Made by a program: the position numbers and the translations under genes
Source of the DNA: Chrysoporthe austroafricana
Taxonomy: Eukaryota > Ascomycota > Sordariomycetes > Diaporthales > Cryphonectriaceae
Direction: 5' to 3'
Length of the DNA: 64,000 nt
Assembly: GCA_001051155.2 (NCBI GenBank)
Contig: JYIP02000003.1
Coordinates: 2,790,001-2,854,000 of the forward strand
The notes under the pieces: generated by a model
Databases searched by the model: none
What the model was told of the DNA's origin: nothing
Seen by the model: the letters and a program-made list of their open reading frames with translations, nothing else
Part shown: one piece after another, positions 43,123 to 52,333 of the stretch
Numbering within the stretch: the first letter of the stretch is position 1
How the letters are laid out: the number at the start of each line of letters is the position of its first letter

Positions 43123-45104
43123 TTAGACATCATGCCCGTGGTCATCCTTGTAGGCCGTCCGTATCTGATTGAGTCGATTGTACTCGCCGTCTGTCAGCAC
43201 GAGAGGGGCCTTCGCCTCGTCCACGGGCGCGTCTGCACCTGCAGCATCCTCGACCTGGGCGGACCTCTTTCTCTTTTTCGCGGCCATCGTCCTCCAGAGG
43301 TACGCGCCACTGCCGAGCACGAGAACCCCTGCGGCAGCGCCGCCGATGGCAGGTCCAGCGATGCTCACAGACTCCTTAGACCTTGACGTGCCTGAGGAGC
43401 CAGAGGACGCCGAGCTCGACGCTTTGGAAGTGCTCGTTGAAGCAGCAGCAGCAGAAGCGGTCGGAACGTCGACGAACCCTGACGCCGCAGAGAAGGCTGT
43501 CGCCGTCGTCGTCACCGCGACTTTCTCCCCGGTGTTCTTCCCGCTGTTAGGCGCCAGCGTCGCGTAGGGCACCGACGCACCGTGGCTGGCGAACGTGACG
43601 ATGTCCGAGTCCGAGTCCTGGGCATTGAAGTTGGTCTGGGCTATCGCGGCCTGATTGTTGACCAGGTCATACACGACGTACGCGGACCGGAGGAAACTGT
43701 CGCCGAGGATGACTGACGAGGTGACCTCGGCCATGGGATGAATCCCAAACTCGCAGAGCCGCCCTCCATCCTCCGAATCGTCGAGGTATACGAGCTGGCT
43801 CATCGAGACATTGACGATCGCGCCGCCCTCGCCGCCGAAATCGAAGGAGAAATACCCCGTGCTGTTGACGAGATCGCAAGAAACATATGCGTCATCCGAG
43901 GCTTCGGAGTAACTTCCGTTCACTTCTTTTAGGATTTCGTGAGCGAGATCGTCCGGTAAGTAGGTATAACTTGTCCCGGAATCCAGCAGGGCAGTGAACG
44001 GGAATGTGGAAGAGCCCAAGGCGTCAGATCCACTACCACTCACTGCGCTGATGCCGGAGAGCATCACGAGGAACTCTGTGATGGCCACTTGATCGGTATC
44101 AGGCCAGAAGTCCAGGAGCGTCAGATCGCCGTGATACTTGGACCGGTCCACCGCCCCAAACAAGATAGAGCCTGTCGAAGAGTCTGGTCGGGCAAGGACA
44201 CAGGTCAGTCCCACGGTCCGATTCATCTCTGCTTCGTCATTGGGCAGGTACTTACCGAGATCATCCAACCAAAGACTGTACGCTACAGTATTTGTGATAT
44301 TGTCCAAGTATAGTTGATAGGGGATGTTGGGATATTCTATTTTGCTAGTGGTTGCCTCGATGCCTCGGTACCCAACCCCCATCAGGCCCTGGGTAACTCC
44401 TGTGAGACCGACCGCGTAGCCCATCGTGGCGTTAGGAATGGTAGTGCCGCCGAAACGGACAACGTCGGTCTTTTCCATACACATTAGCCCAAATCCTCAA
44501 GCGTGAAAAGAAAGAAGGAGGAAGGGGAAGGAGAAGACGCAGGAGCGGCCGACAAACGCACAACCCGATCTCGAGATGGGGCCTCGAAATCTTTTTTTTT
44601 TTTTTTTTATATAGAAGAGACGAGCCCTAACCAGTGTGACTTACAATATAGCTTCCGTTTGCCTTAGACCCGTCTACATAGGCAATGTCAAAGTGTTCGT
44701 ACATGGCTAATTGGGCCGTTGATGACATCGACATATTATCTACGATATAGGTTAACCTATGGCTTCAGTGCAAAGGAAAATGGAACAAACTTACATGCAC
44801 CAGCCGTGCAGCCCCCCGCCAGGCACGTCGACGAATTGGCGCCGGGTAGCCAAAGATCAGAGCTCCCCGTATCGAGCTGCAAGGTCAAGCTCTGCGGCGG
44901 TGTGCCGACCGTCACATTGATCACATACATCGTCTCCTCGTCACTATTCTCGATCTTGCCAAGCACCGCCCCGTCGGTACGCTTTCTCAGCGACTGCGGC
45001 CTGTGGGACCGCGCGAGGTCCAGTCTCAGGGCCCCCGGCGTCTGGGAGGCATGACAGGCGTTGAACGCAGCATGCGCCACGAGCAGCAAGCCCACGAGCT
45101 TCAT
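43123..45104 (-). CDS. Membrane-anchored aspartic protease (pepsin family A1)
   Basis: Exons (minus) are 45104..44795, 44739..44645 and 44469..43123, giving 583 residues; introns are 55 and 175 bp. A signal peptide (MKLVGLLLVAHAAFNACHA) starts the protein. Propeptide residues follow, with a dibasic RKR site before the mature start. The two catalytic aspartates are in LQLDTGSSDLWLPG (about residue 77) and ALLDSGTSYTYLP. Splicing rebuilds the flap-side HFDIAYVDGSKANGSYITDV. The C-terminal 150 residues have a Ser/Thr-rich stalk (TSKASSSASSGSSGTS). One membrane segment follows (AIGGAAAGVLVLGSGAYLW), then a basic stop-transfer and a cytosolic tail of about 55 residues. This is a transmembrane rather than GPI-anchored surface protease. 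The acceptor of the second intron (GGAAAAG) is weak; a GCTAATG branch site 17 nt upstream supports it. Confidence 0.88.
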
Positions 45105-46287
45105 TCTGAGAGAATCTAGGAGAAAGACAGTGTTGGCGAGCAGAATTAGGGCGGCAAGCCTACCGCCCATTCGAACTGCCCATCTCGAGTGCGGACCCAA
45201 GGGGGTATTTGAATCCCCTCCTCAAGCCGTTAAACATGGCCGGTACGCTGTGTTGGCCGCATTCTCACGCACGGAGCCAACTATCGTGTTGTTGGACTTC
45301 GCCTCAGGCTGAAATGCTGCAGCGGCCGCCAGTTGCCTGTTCGCCGGCAACACGACTGAAGCGGGTCTGTCCACTGGTGGTTGGGACGAGGTCTCAGCCG
45401 CGCTGCACTTAGCGGATTGAACCAAGAGAGACATAGGCACCAATAGGCTTCAGCCGCGTTGGAAAAGCTGGCATCGCCCCTGGTCTGATGGTGGAACTCG
45501 TTGGCGAGCTCAGCAGCAGGGGTAGGATTCCTCCTGGGTAGTGAAGTTGCAATTGCACGGTTGTCATGATAGTCCTTAGGCCAACAGCCGATCTGCATCC
45601 TTTTCCTTCTCTCTTTAGGGAAGAAAAAGAAAGAAAAAAGAAAAGGAAAGGAAAGAAAAAAGTTAGTAAATGGTGAACATGACGAGGATGGATACGTCAA
45701 CCAAGGCCGGCACCGGCCGGTTTTGAGGAATATCTAGATGTAGAGGTTGAGAGATATCAATAAGAATTTAGGTGCATCCTCTCTCAGGCGGTAGCACCGC
45801 TCCACAGAGATCTGACATCCTGCCTGGCAGGGGGGCCTTCGGGATTATGACCGGTCTTGCGGAGCTTTTATGCAGTAATATGCGCCTTTTTTGTATCGGA
45901 ATTACGGCAGTCTTCCGCAGTCCCAGAGAGCTCAGGTGCAAGTTGCTCAGCGGCCGCTCTCGTCAGTGTCGACTAGGGGATGTATGTACTTGGGGACAGT
46001 ATCACGCTTGCACTGCCACATGTCGCGTCTCGAAGCGCCGGCCGCACGTGGTGAACAAATCGCTCCGTTGGAAGATCTAGTTCAGTCAGTTGCTTGACTA
46101 GAGCATATGTGATTTCATGGAATGCCGTCTAGAACTGTCGTGCCACGTTCACCATCTATCATGCCCTTTCCCGATATCCACCGAATTTTGTACACGCCGG
46201 ACCAAAAACAACACGATTCCATCCAGAGCCAGATTCTGTCCGAACCCATCCAATTCTTGCCGAGACCAGGAACCCAGTCTCCGTCAT
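45105..46287. other. Intergenic, 1.2 kb
   Basis: This is the promoter side of the aspartic protease and the 3' flank of the aminotransferase. It contains a purine-rich AAAGAAAAAAGAAAAGGAAA tract at about 45625-45660. No gene was recognised. Confidence 0.5.
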
Positions 46288-47849
46288 CTAGCCCTTGACG
46301 GCGTAGATGGCCTGAGCCAGGCGGCCGACGTTATCGCTGGTGATACCAGCCACTGAGATGCGGCCATCCTTGGTCGCGTAGACAGAGTGCTCCTTAGCCA
46401 GCTGGTCCATCTGCTCGGGGGTCAGGCCGGTGTAGGCGAACATGCCGATCTGGCTGGTGATGTGGGACCAGTCGTGCTTGGAGCCTAGCTTCTCCAGATT
46501 CTCCTTGAGCAGGGCGCGCATCTTGATGATACGGTCGGCCATGCCCTTGACCTCCACCAGCCACTCGTTGTACAGGTCGGGGTTGTTCAGGATCTCGGCG
46601 GCGATGCGGGCGCCGTGGATGGGCGGGTTGGAGTACAGAGGGCGCACCAGGATCTTGATCTGAGAGTCGACGCGCTTCTTCTCCTCGGCAGACTCGCAGA
46701 CGATGGAGAAAGCACCAGTGCGCTCGCCGTACAGACCCATGTTCTTGGCGAAAGACTGGGCCAGGCAGGGGTTGTGACCCTTCTCGACGAAGTAGCGCAG
46801 GGCAAAGGCGTCCTTGTTGATGTCACCACTGGCGAAGCCCTGGTAGGCCATGTCGAAAAAGGCGTAGTGCTCGCCTTCCTTGACGGCAGCCTCGATGGCC
46901 TTCCACTGATCGGGGGTAGGGTCGACACCGGTAGGGTTGTGGGCGCAGGCGTGCAGGAGGAAGATGCTGCCCTTAGGGGCCGCCTTGATGTCTGCGACCA
47001 TGCCATCGAAGTCCAGACCGATGGTGTCCTTGTTGTAGTACCGGTACTTCTCGACCGTCAGGCCGGAGTCCTTGAAGACAGCGGCGTGGTTGGCCCAGGA
47101 GGGCGTGGGGATGTAGATGGTCTTGGCGCCGGGGTAGAAGCGGGCAAGGAAGGCGCCGCCGATGCGCAGGGCACCGGTGCCAGAGATGGACTGAGTGATG
47201 GCGGTGCGCTGGAGCGCGGAGCTGTCCTTGCCGTAGGCCAGCGTGGCGGCGGCAGAGGTGAACTCGGGAACGCCTGTAATGCCGGCGTACTCCTTGTTCA
47301 GATTGGAGGAGATGACCTTGTCCTCAGCCTTGCGGACAGAGGGCAGGACGTATGGCTTTCCCTTGTCATCTCGGTAGGCTCCCACACCTGGAGGTAAGAG
47401 GGCTGGTCAGCACCCGGCCGTGCCTGCATGATCAACCGGTCAGCGGCGGGAGGTGTGAAGGGCGGCGTACCCAGGTTGATTTTCTTCTCGAAACTGTCGG
47501 CCTTGAATGCCTCAGTGATACCTGGATGGGAAGAACCACGTTAGCAGTGTGCTGCCAAGCCGGGTGAGTCAGTTGTGAGGTGGTGACAACACGTACCGAG
47601 GATAGCCTGATGTTGCGACGACAAGGCCCTGTCAGCAACAGCTCCCTAAAGATCCCGCGGATTGACAGCTGTGACTTACATCCTGTGAATTGTTAGCACA
47701 GTCGACACAGGCGGCCATTCTAGCTCCATCTGGCCTGGACTTACTGGAGGACCCTGGGGAACGTTGGCCCAGGTGGAGGCGGCGCGCAGAGCTGCAATGT
47801 TGGAGATGCGAGCTCGTCGAGCTGCAATCCTGGCAGTAGAGGATAGCAT
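46288..47849 (-). CDS. AAT1: Mitochondrial aspartate aminotransferase
   Basis: Exons (minus) are 47849..47745, 47682..47680 (3 nt), 47606..47597 (10 nt), 47521..47471 and 47387..46288, giving 422 residues; introns are 62, 73, 75 and 83 bp. The enzyme interconverts aspartate and 2-oxoglutarate with oxaloacetate and glutamate using PLP, and feeds the malate-aspartate shuttle. A basic presequence ([20 protein letters not shown]) targets the matrix. The mature start is reconstructed across four introns as [20 protein letters not shown], then [20 protein letters not shown]. The PLP lysine is in [20 protein letters not shown], and [13 protein letters not shown] is the conserved substrate/cofactor segment. 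The length is normal for the family. The single aspartate of PPDAILG needs the 3-nt exon. Confidence 0.93.
47680..47682 (-). other. Candidate 3-nt microexon (GAT) in the aminotransferase gene
   Basis: On the coding strand the triplet GAT is preceded by a branch-like GCTAAC and the acceptor ATTCACAG, and is followed immediately by the donor GTAAGT. Including it gives the family-typical PPDAILG; omitting it gives PPAILG. Confidence 0.7.
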
Positions 47850-48446
47850 CTTGGCTGGCTGCTGGTGTCGTCGTGGGAGGGGAAGGGAGAGGGAGGTACT
47901 GAAGCTGTGAGAAGGTGAGGAAGTGGTGGTGAGCAGGCCGTCGAGGACAACAAAAAACTCGCGACGAGGTGTAGATGTGCAGGGTGCTTTCTCCAATCCT
48001 CCTCCAACCGCGGGTGGCTGCTCTCCGCTCATCGGCAGCCATCTTTGGTGGATCCTACCAGAGTATCCACAATCTACCTTTGGTCCGGGGCCCCACACAT
48101 GGCCTGACCCTTTGCATAGTACTGCCATAGCAGCAGTATGCACTATACTCAGTACTGGGAAGCGAGGGTCCACCTCCATTGAAGCTTACTTGCAGACATA
48201 CTATAGTACTACGGTAAAGTCGAAGCCTTTGCAGCACAACATTTTCGCCCCTCTCCCTCTCTTTCTCTCACTCTCCCAGCAGGAACCTCGGTACGAGGTC
48301 TGGGCAGCCCAGCCACCGAGACTACTTTGACTGACCCATCTGCTACGCTCCTAGTCCTGGACAACGAGGGCGGCAGAACTCCTACGTATGCCTTCAGCGT
48401 ACTGCCGAGCGGAATACTCAGGCTCATGTTCATTCTCGCCATCCTG
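47850..48446. other. Intergenic, about 600 bp
   Basis: This is the promoter and leader side of the aminotransferase gene and the 3' flank of the P450 gene. CT-rich stretches occur near 48249-48280. No gene was recognised. Confidence 0.5.
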
Positions 48447-50018
48447 TCAGGCCTTGTCGGTGCTTGAAGCAGTCTCCTCACTCCTCCTCCTGACCCGGAC
48501 AGATAGGCTTTTCGGCAGCACAAACCAGAAGTTGTTACACCTCATCTCCTCATCCGGCCTGGCCAGCTCGAGCTCGAAGTCCCTCAGCAGCCTCGGCAGC
48601 AACTTCGAGATCTCCAGGATGCTGATGTGCTTCCCAATGCACGTCCGCCCGCCGAGGCCAAAGGGCAGGTAATAGGCCTCCATCTTCTGCAGCCTCTCCT
48701 TCCTGCCCGCGTCCGCCTCGGCCTGCGCCTCCAGCCAGCGCTCCGGCCGGAACTCCTCCGCGTCCTGGCCCCAGACCTCCTTGTTCCTGTGCGCCACCCA
48801 CGCGTTGACGCCGACATTGGTCCCCGCCGGTATGAACTGGCCCGCGATCTCGACGCCGCTCTCCGGGACGACGCGCCACAGCGGGAGGCCGACGGCCGAG
48901 TGCAGGCGCAGGGCTTCCTTGACTACCGCGTCGAAGTAGGGCATCTGCTGGCTCTCTTTGAACGTCGGGCGCTCCGAGAGCCGCTTCTCTGCGGTGTGGT
49001 CACTGATCTCGTCCTTCAGCTTGGTGAGCACACGCGGGTTGGTGAGCAGGTAGTAGAGCAGGCCCGAGAGTGTCGAGGAGGTGGTGTCAGAGCCGGCTGT
49101 GATATTTGCAAGCCCGACCATGAACACGTGGTACTTGGTCGTCTTGTCTGGATTCTCGTCGTGCCTGTCCCACAGCCTGTCCATGAAGTCCCTCGGCGTA
49201 CCGTCTGTCCTGGCCTTGATATTGGCTTCCGGGTCGCGGAGTTTGCGCTCCTCCTCCCTAACAGCCATACGCTTCTTCACAAAGTCCATATGCGCCACCC
49301 TCGCGGCCGACCCAAACAAGCCCAGCCTGGCCGTTGGATAGAAGATCCACGAGTGAACCCGCGGATAGATGCCCGCCAGGCTCGAGTACCGCACGAACTC
49401 GTGCAGCTGACCCATCATGCCTCTGATATCCTCACCCGAGTCAAGAAAGCCGAAGCGGCTCCCGAAGGTGATGCACGCGACCACGTCGAACGCGTACGCC
49501 TGGAACCAGTGCGCCATATCGACAGGTTGCCCGCGCCTCGCGATCTCGTCCAGCCGCTGGGCCAGGATATCCGCGCACTTGTCGACGAAGGCCTCGTAGG
49601 ACACGAGCGAGCTCATGCTGTAGACGTTCTGGAACTGCCTGCGGTACTCGGCGTGCAGTGTGATGTCCTGCTCCGAGAAGAGCGTGGTCCCTGGCCCGGG
49701 GGCCTTGAAACCTTGGTACCAGTCTGACTTTGGGAATCTGGAGCCTATGCCGTAGATGCTCTTCATGGCACCCGGGTCGTCGATGCTGACATCTTTGGGG
49801 CCGATGCGCACGAGGGGCCCGTATCTGCGGTGCAGGGCGATGTTCTCATGCTGGAAGTTACCCTTGCTCACGCGCGTGAAGTACCACAGCCTCGTGAAGC
49901 GGGCGGCGAAGGGGCCGGGGATCCTGTGCAGCGACGAGAACCATTCCGAGAAGACTGTGTATAGGATGCGTAGAATGAGGAGGGCAGTTGCGCCCTGGAC
50001 AGCGAGGACAGCGAGCAT
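48447..50018 (-). CDS. Cytochrome P450 monooxygenase (pisatin-demethylase-like)
   Basis: This is a single exon of 523 residues. An N-terminal membrane anchor (MLAVLAVQGATALLILRILY) places it on the endoplasmic reticulum, followed by the proline hinge IPGPFAARFTRLW. The oxygen-binding I-helix is NITAGSDTTSSTLSG, the E-x-x-R is in VVKEALRLHSAVGLPLWR, and the PERF-like segment is EFRPERWL. The haem-binding loop is LPFGLGGRTCIGKHIS, with the cysteine ligand. The N-terminal style (LHRRYGPLVRIGPKDVSIDD) resembles the CYP57/pisatin demethylase group of filamentous fungi, whose members act on phenolic or small hydrophobic substrates. The substrate here is not predictable. There is no secondary-metabolite backbone gene in the window. 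It is divergent from the HAL2-like phosphatase. Confidence 0.94.
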   Translation of the reverse strand: MLAVLAVQGATALLILRILYTVFSEWFSSLHRIPGPFAARFTRLWYFTRVSKGNFQHENIALHRRYGPLVRIGPKDVSIDDPGAMKSIYGIGSRFPKSDWYQGFKAPGPGTTLFSEQDITLHAEYRRQFQNVYSMSSLVSYEAFVDKCADILAQRLDEIARRGQPVDMAHWFQAYAFDVVACITFGSRFGFLDSGEDIRGMMGQLHEFVRYSSLAGIYPRVHSWIFYPTARLGLFGSAARVAHMDFVKKRMAVREEERKLRDPEANIKARTDGTPRDFMDRLWDRHDENPDKTTKYHVFMVGLANITAGSDTTSSTLSGLLYYLLTNPRVLTKLKDEISDHTAEKRLSERPTFKESQQMPYFDAVVKEALRLHSAVGLPLWRVVPESGVEIAGQFIPAGTNVGVNAWVAHRNKEVWGQDAEEFRPERWLEAQAEADAGRKERLQKMEAYYLPFGLGGRTCIGKHISILEISKLLPRLLRDFELELARPDEEMRCNNFWFVLPKSLSVRVRRRSEETASSTDKA

Positions 50019-50787
50019 AGCGATGATGTGCCGAGAGATTCAGATCGCCCCCAAGGTCTATCGAAGACTCGGTTGTTTCTCAAGCAGAGGACCGTATTCA
50101 CACGGCGTCAGCTTGATGAGGAGGATGGGATCTGGCTTTTCGGATATACGGACATTTGTTTTACCCCGAGAGGCTCAACTACAAGAACTCCGTATAGGCC
50201 ATGGAGTGTTGGAGCACTAGGTCATGCATGCGTGAGGCGTGAGTTGGAGATGATGGTTGAAGACATAATCCGATTTGTCGGTCCTCCGGCACTTGGACTC
50301 ATCACCATTACCATGAAATTAGGTCGCTCGTCCTCCATACGAACAGAGAGTAAAAGCTCGAAGTCGTATACTACGGCCTGTGCCTCGTCATGCTCTGGCG
50401 TCCTCGATCGGTTCAGACGACTGAACCGATCGAGGATATAGCACAGCGAGGAGATATCCCAGCCGAGGCTGTCTCCAAGTCCATCGACCGCAGTCGGGGT
50501 CTTCGACATCCCACCCGCCGTCTCTGGAGGGAGACGAGACGAGAAACGATTCCGACGACCAAGCACCAGAGAATAAAGAGAACAGAAAAAAGCCCTCGGC
50601 TTAGACCGAGAACGGGGCCAAATAGGAGCAATCTTCGCCTGGCTGCTCCGGGTTAGGGTCGCGTCCCGAAATAAATCTCTAGTCTGGCAGAGTCAATGGG
50701 ACCTGATCGCCCGACAGCCATCGACGCTCTCCTACTATCGCATGACAAGTCGGGCCGCGCCAGAAGAGACGGCCCGCCTGGACCCAG
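50019..50787. promoter_or_regulatory. Divergent intergenic region containing a perfect inverted repeat
   Basis: These 769 bp separate the start codons of the P450 (minus) and the phosphatase (plus). They hold both promoters and the 16-bp inverted repeat described separately. No other site was recognised. Confidence 0.5.
50401..50436. repeat. Perfect 16-bp inverted repeat with a 4-nt loop
   Basis: The left arm TCCTCGATCGGTTCAG (50401-50416) is the exact reverse complement of CTGAACCGATCGAGGA (50421-50436), with ACGA between them. The flanking bases do not extend the pairing. It lies in the divergent intergenic region, about 380 bp from each start codon. Confidence 0.95.
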
Positions 50788-51882
50788 ATGGATTCCCCGT
50801 ACGCACAGGAGCTCAAGGTCGCCATCTCCGCCGTCCAGGCCGCCGCCAGGCTCAGCACCCTCGTCCTCGAACGGGCGCAGCAGGAGGATGGCGCTACTTC
50901 CGGCATGGGCGTCGTCTCCAAGGACGACCTCTCCCCGGTCACGATAGGCGATTTCGCCATCCAGGCGCTCCTCACGTGCACGATCCACGTCGCCTTCCCG
51001 GACGACAGGTTCGTCGGCGAGGAGTCTGCCGACGCCCTGCGGGCCAACCCGGCCCTGCTGGAGAGGGTCTGGGCCACCCTGCAGGCCGTTGAGGCCGGCG
51101 CCGCCGACGCCGCCGTCCGGGTCCCGGAGTCCCCTGAGCAGATGTGCCAGATGATCGACTGGTGCGGGGCGGGCCACCCCGGCCGCGGGGGCAGGATCTG
51201 GGTCTTCGACCCGATCGACGGCACTGAGAACTTCGTCAAGGGGCTGGTCTACGCCATCAACGTCGCCCTCCTGCAGGACGGCGCGCAGGTCCTCTCCGTG
51301 GTCGGGTGCCCCAACATGGCGGCCGACGTCACCTACCCGGCGTCGGACGCCTCGCTCGACCCGGCGGGCGAGGGCTGCATCGTCCTCGCCGTGCGGGACC
51401 ACGGCGCCTTCGTCCGGAAGCTGCATGAGGACGTGGACGGCGTGGCCCTGAGGCAGCTGCCGAGGCACACGCAGGCGCCCCTGCGCTCGACCACCGCCCG
51501 CAACACCTCCGGCCTCAGCGCCGTGCACGAGGAGGTGGCCCGGCGGCTGGGCGTCGAGTTCCCGGGGAGCACGCTGCTGCCGTGGGTGATCCGGTGGGTG
51601 CTTCTCGCCCTGGGGGTGGGCAATAGCACCTGGTGGGTGTACAAGTCTCGAGACCGTTTGGCCAAGATCTGGGACCACGCGGGCGCGATGCTGCTGTTTG
51701 AAGAGGTTGGCGGGAAGATCAGCGATGTGGACGGCCGGGAGATTGATCTGACGGTAGATAGGAAGATGATTGCGAACTACGGAATTGTGGCTGCGCCGGC
51801 AGATTCGCATCAGCAGTTGTTGGCTACTGTTCAGGAGGTGCTGGGAAAAGAGAGACCGGATTTGGTGACGAGGCCAGCATGA
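50788..51882 (+). CDS. HAL2-like 3'(2'),5'-bisphosphate nucleotidase / inositol-monophosphatase-fold phosphatase
   Basis: This is a single exon of 364 residues. The family hydrolyses PAP (3'-phosphoadenosine 5'-phosphate) to AMP in sulphate assimilation and is a salt-sensitive target in yeast (HAL2/MET22). Visible motifs are SPVTIGDFAIQALL, the metal-binding glutamates in FVGEESAD, the metal motif IWVFDPIDGTENFVKG, and late metal Asp and fold residues in KIWDHAGAMLLFEEVGGKIS. The usual DPIDGTKGF of HAL2 is DPIDGTENF here, so a paralogue with shifted substrate preference is possible. Very GC-rich codon use in the first 800 bp gives way to less biased codons near the 3' end. No targeting signal is seen. 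Confidence 0.85.
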   Translation: MDSPYAQELKVAISAVQAAARLSTLVLERAQQEDGATSGMGVVSKDDLSPVTIGDFAIQALLTCTIHVAFPDDRFVGEESADALRANPALLERVWATLQAVEAGAADAAVRVPESPEQMCQMIDWCGAGHPGRGGRIWVFDPIDGTENFVKGLVYAINVALLQDGAQVLSVVGCPNMAADVTYPASDASLDPAGEGCIVLAVRDHGAFVRKLHEDVDGVALRQLPRHTQAPLRSTTARNTSGLSAVHEEVARRLGVEFPGSTLLPWVIRWVLLALGVGNSTWWVYKSRDRLAKIWDHAGAMLLFEEVGGKISDVDGREIDLTVDRKMIANYGIVAAPADSHQQLLATVQEVLGKERPDLVTRPA

Positions 51883-52333
51883 GGCCCGCTGTCAGAGCTT
51901 AAGAATAGACCACAAACGTACGTAGATTTACATCACTGATGAGAAGCTTCTTTTTTTTGTCAAGACACTGCAGTAGGACTGAAGCCTTCGATTAAGTGAT
52001 CGCATCTTATCTCTCGGGGCTCGTTGAGAGATACTTAACAATTAAATCTGAACCTGTATGTGAATATATGAATCCTTAGTAGGCACTCGAACGCCCGCGC
52101 AATGCGAGTCTCAACAACGCTCATATGCCATGCCATCTCATGCCGACCCACGCCTTGTGCCAATATGCCACGCCTTCTGTCCCTGGTTCAATGCGCCCTC
52201 TAAAGCCGCTGCCATATGTGTCCTTCCGTCCCATCTGTTTCGTGCATGTATGTACCTCCTTACAAAGGAAAACTTCACCCTAATCGCCTGGCAAAAGGGA
52301 GTAACAGCCTAGTCGCCGTCTGTCGCTGACCCT
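51883..52333. other. Convergent intergenic region, 451 bp
   Basis: This holds the 3' flanks of the phosphatase (plus) and the large disordered protein (minus). An AT-rich segment at 51920-52090 probably holds polyadenylation signals. Confidence 0.5.

Noticed and set aside
48627..49727. 366-codon plus-strand frame opposite the P450 gene
   Set aside because: It is antisense to a complete P450 with haem, I-helix and E-x-x-R motifs, and has no recognisable domain.
50653..51810. 385-codon minus-strand frame opposite the HAL2-like gene
   Set aside because: It is an antisense shadow of a very GC-rich exon. The plus strand carries the DPIDGT and WDHAG motifs.
48447..51882. P450 and phosphatase as part of a secondary-metabolite cluster
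   Set aside because: No polyketide synthase, NRPS, terpene synthase or cluster regulator lies nearby, and the neighbours are housekeeping genes.
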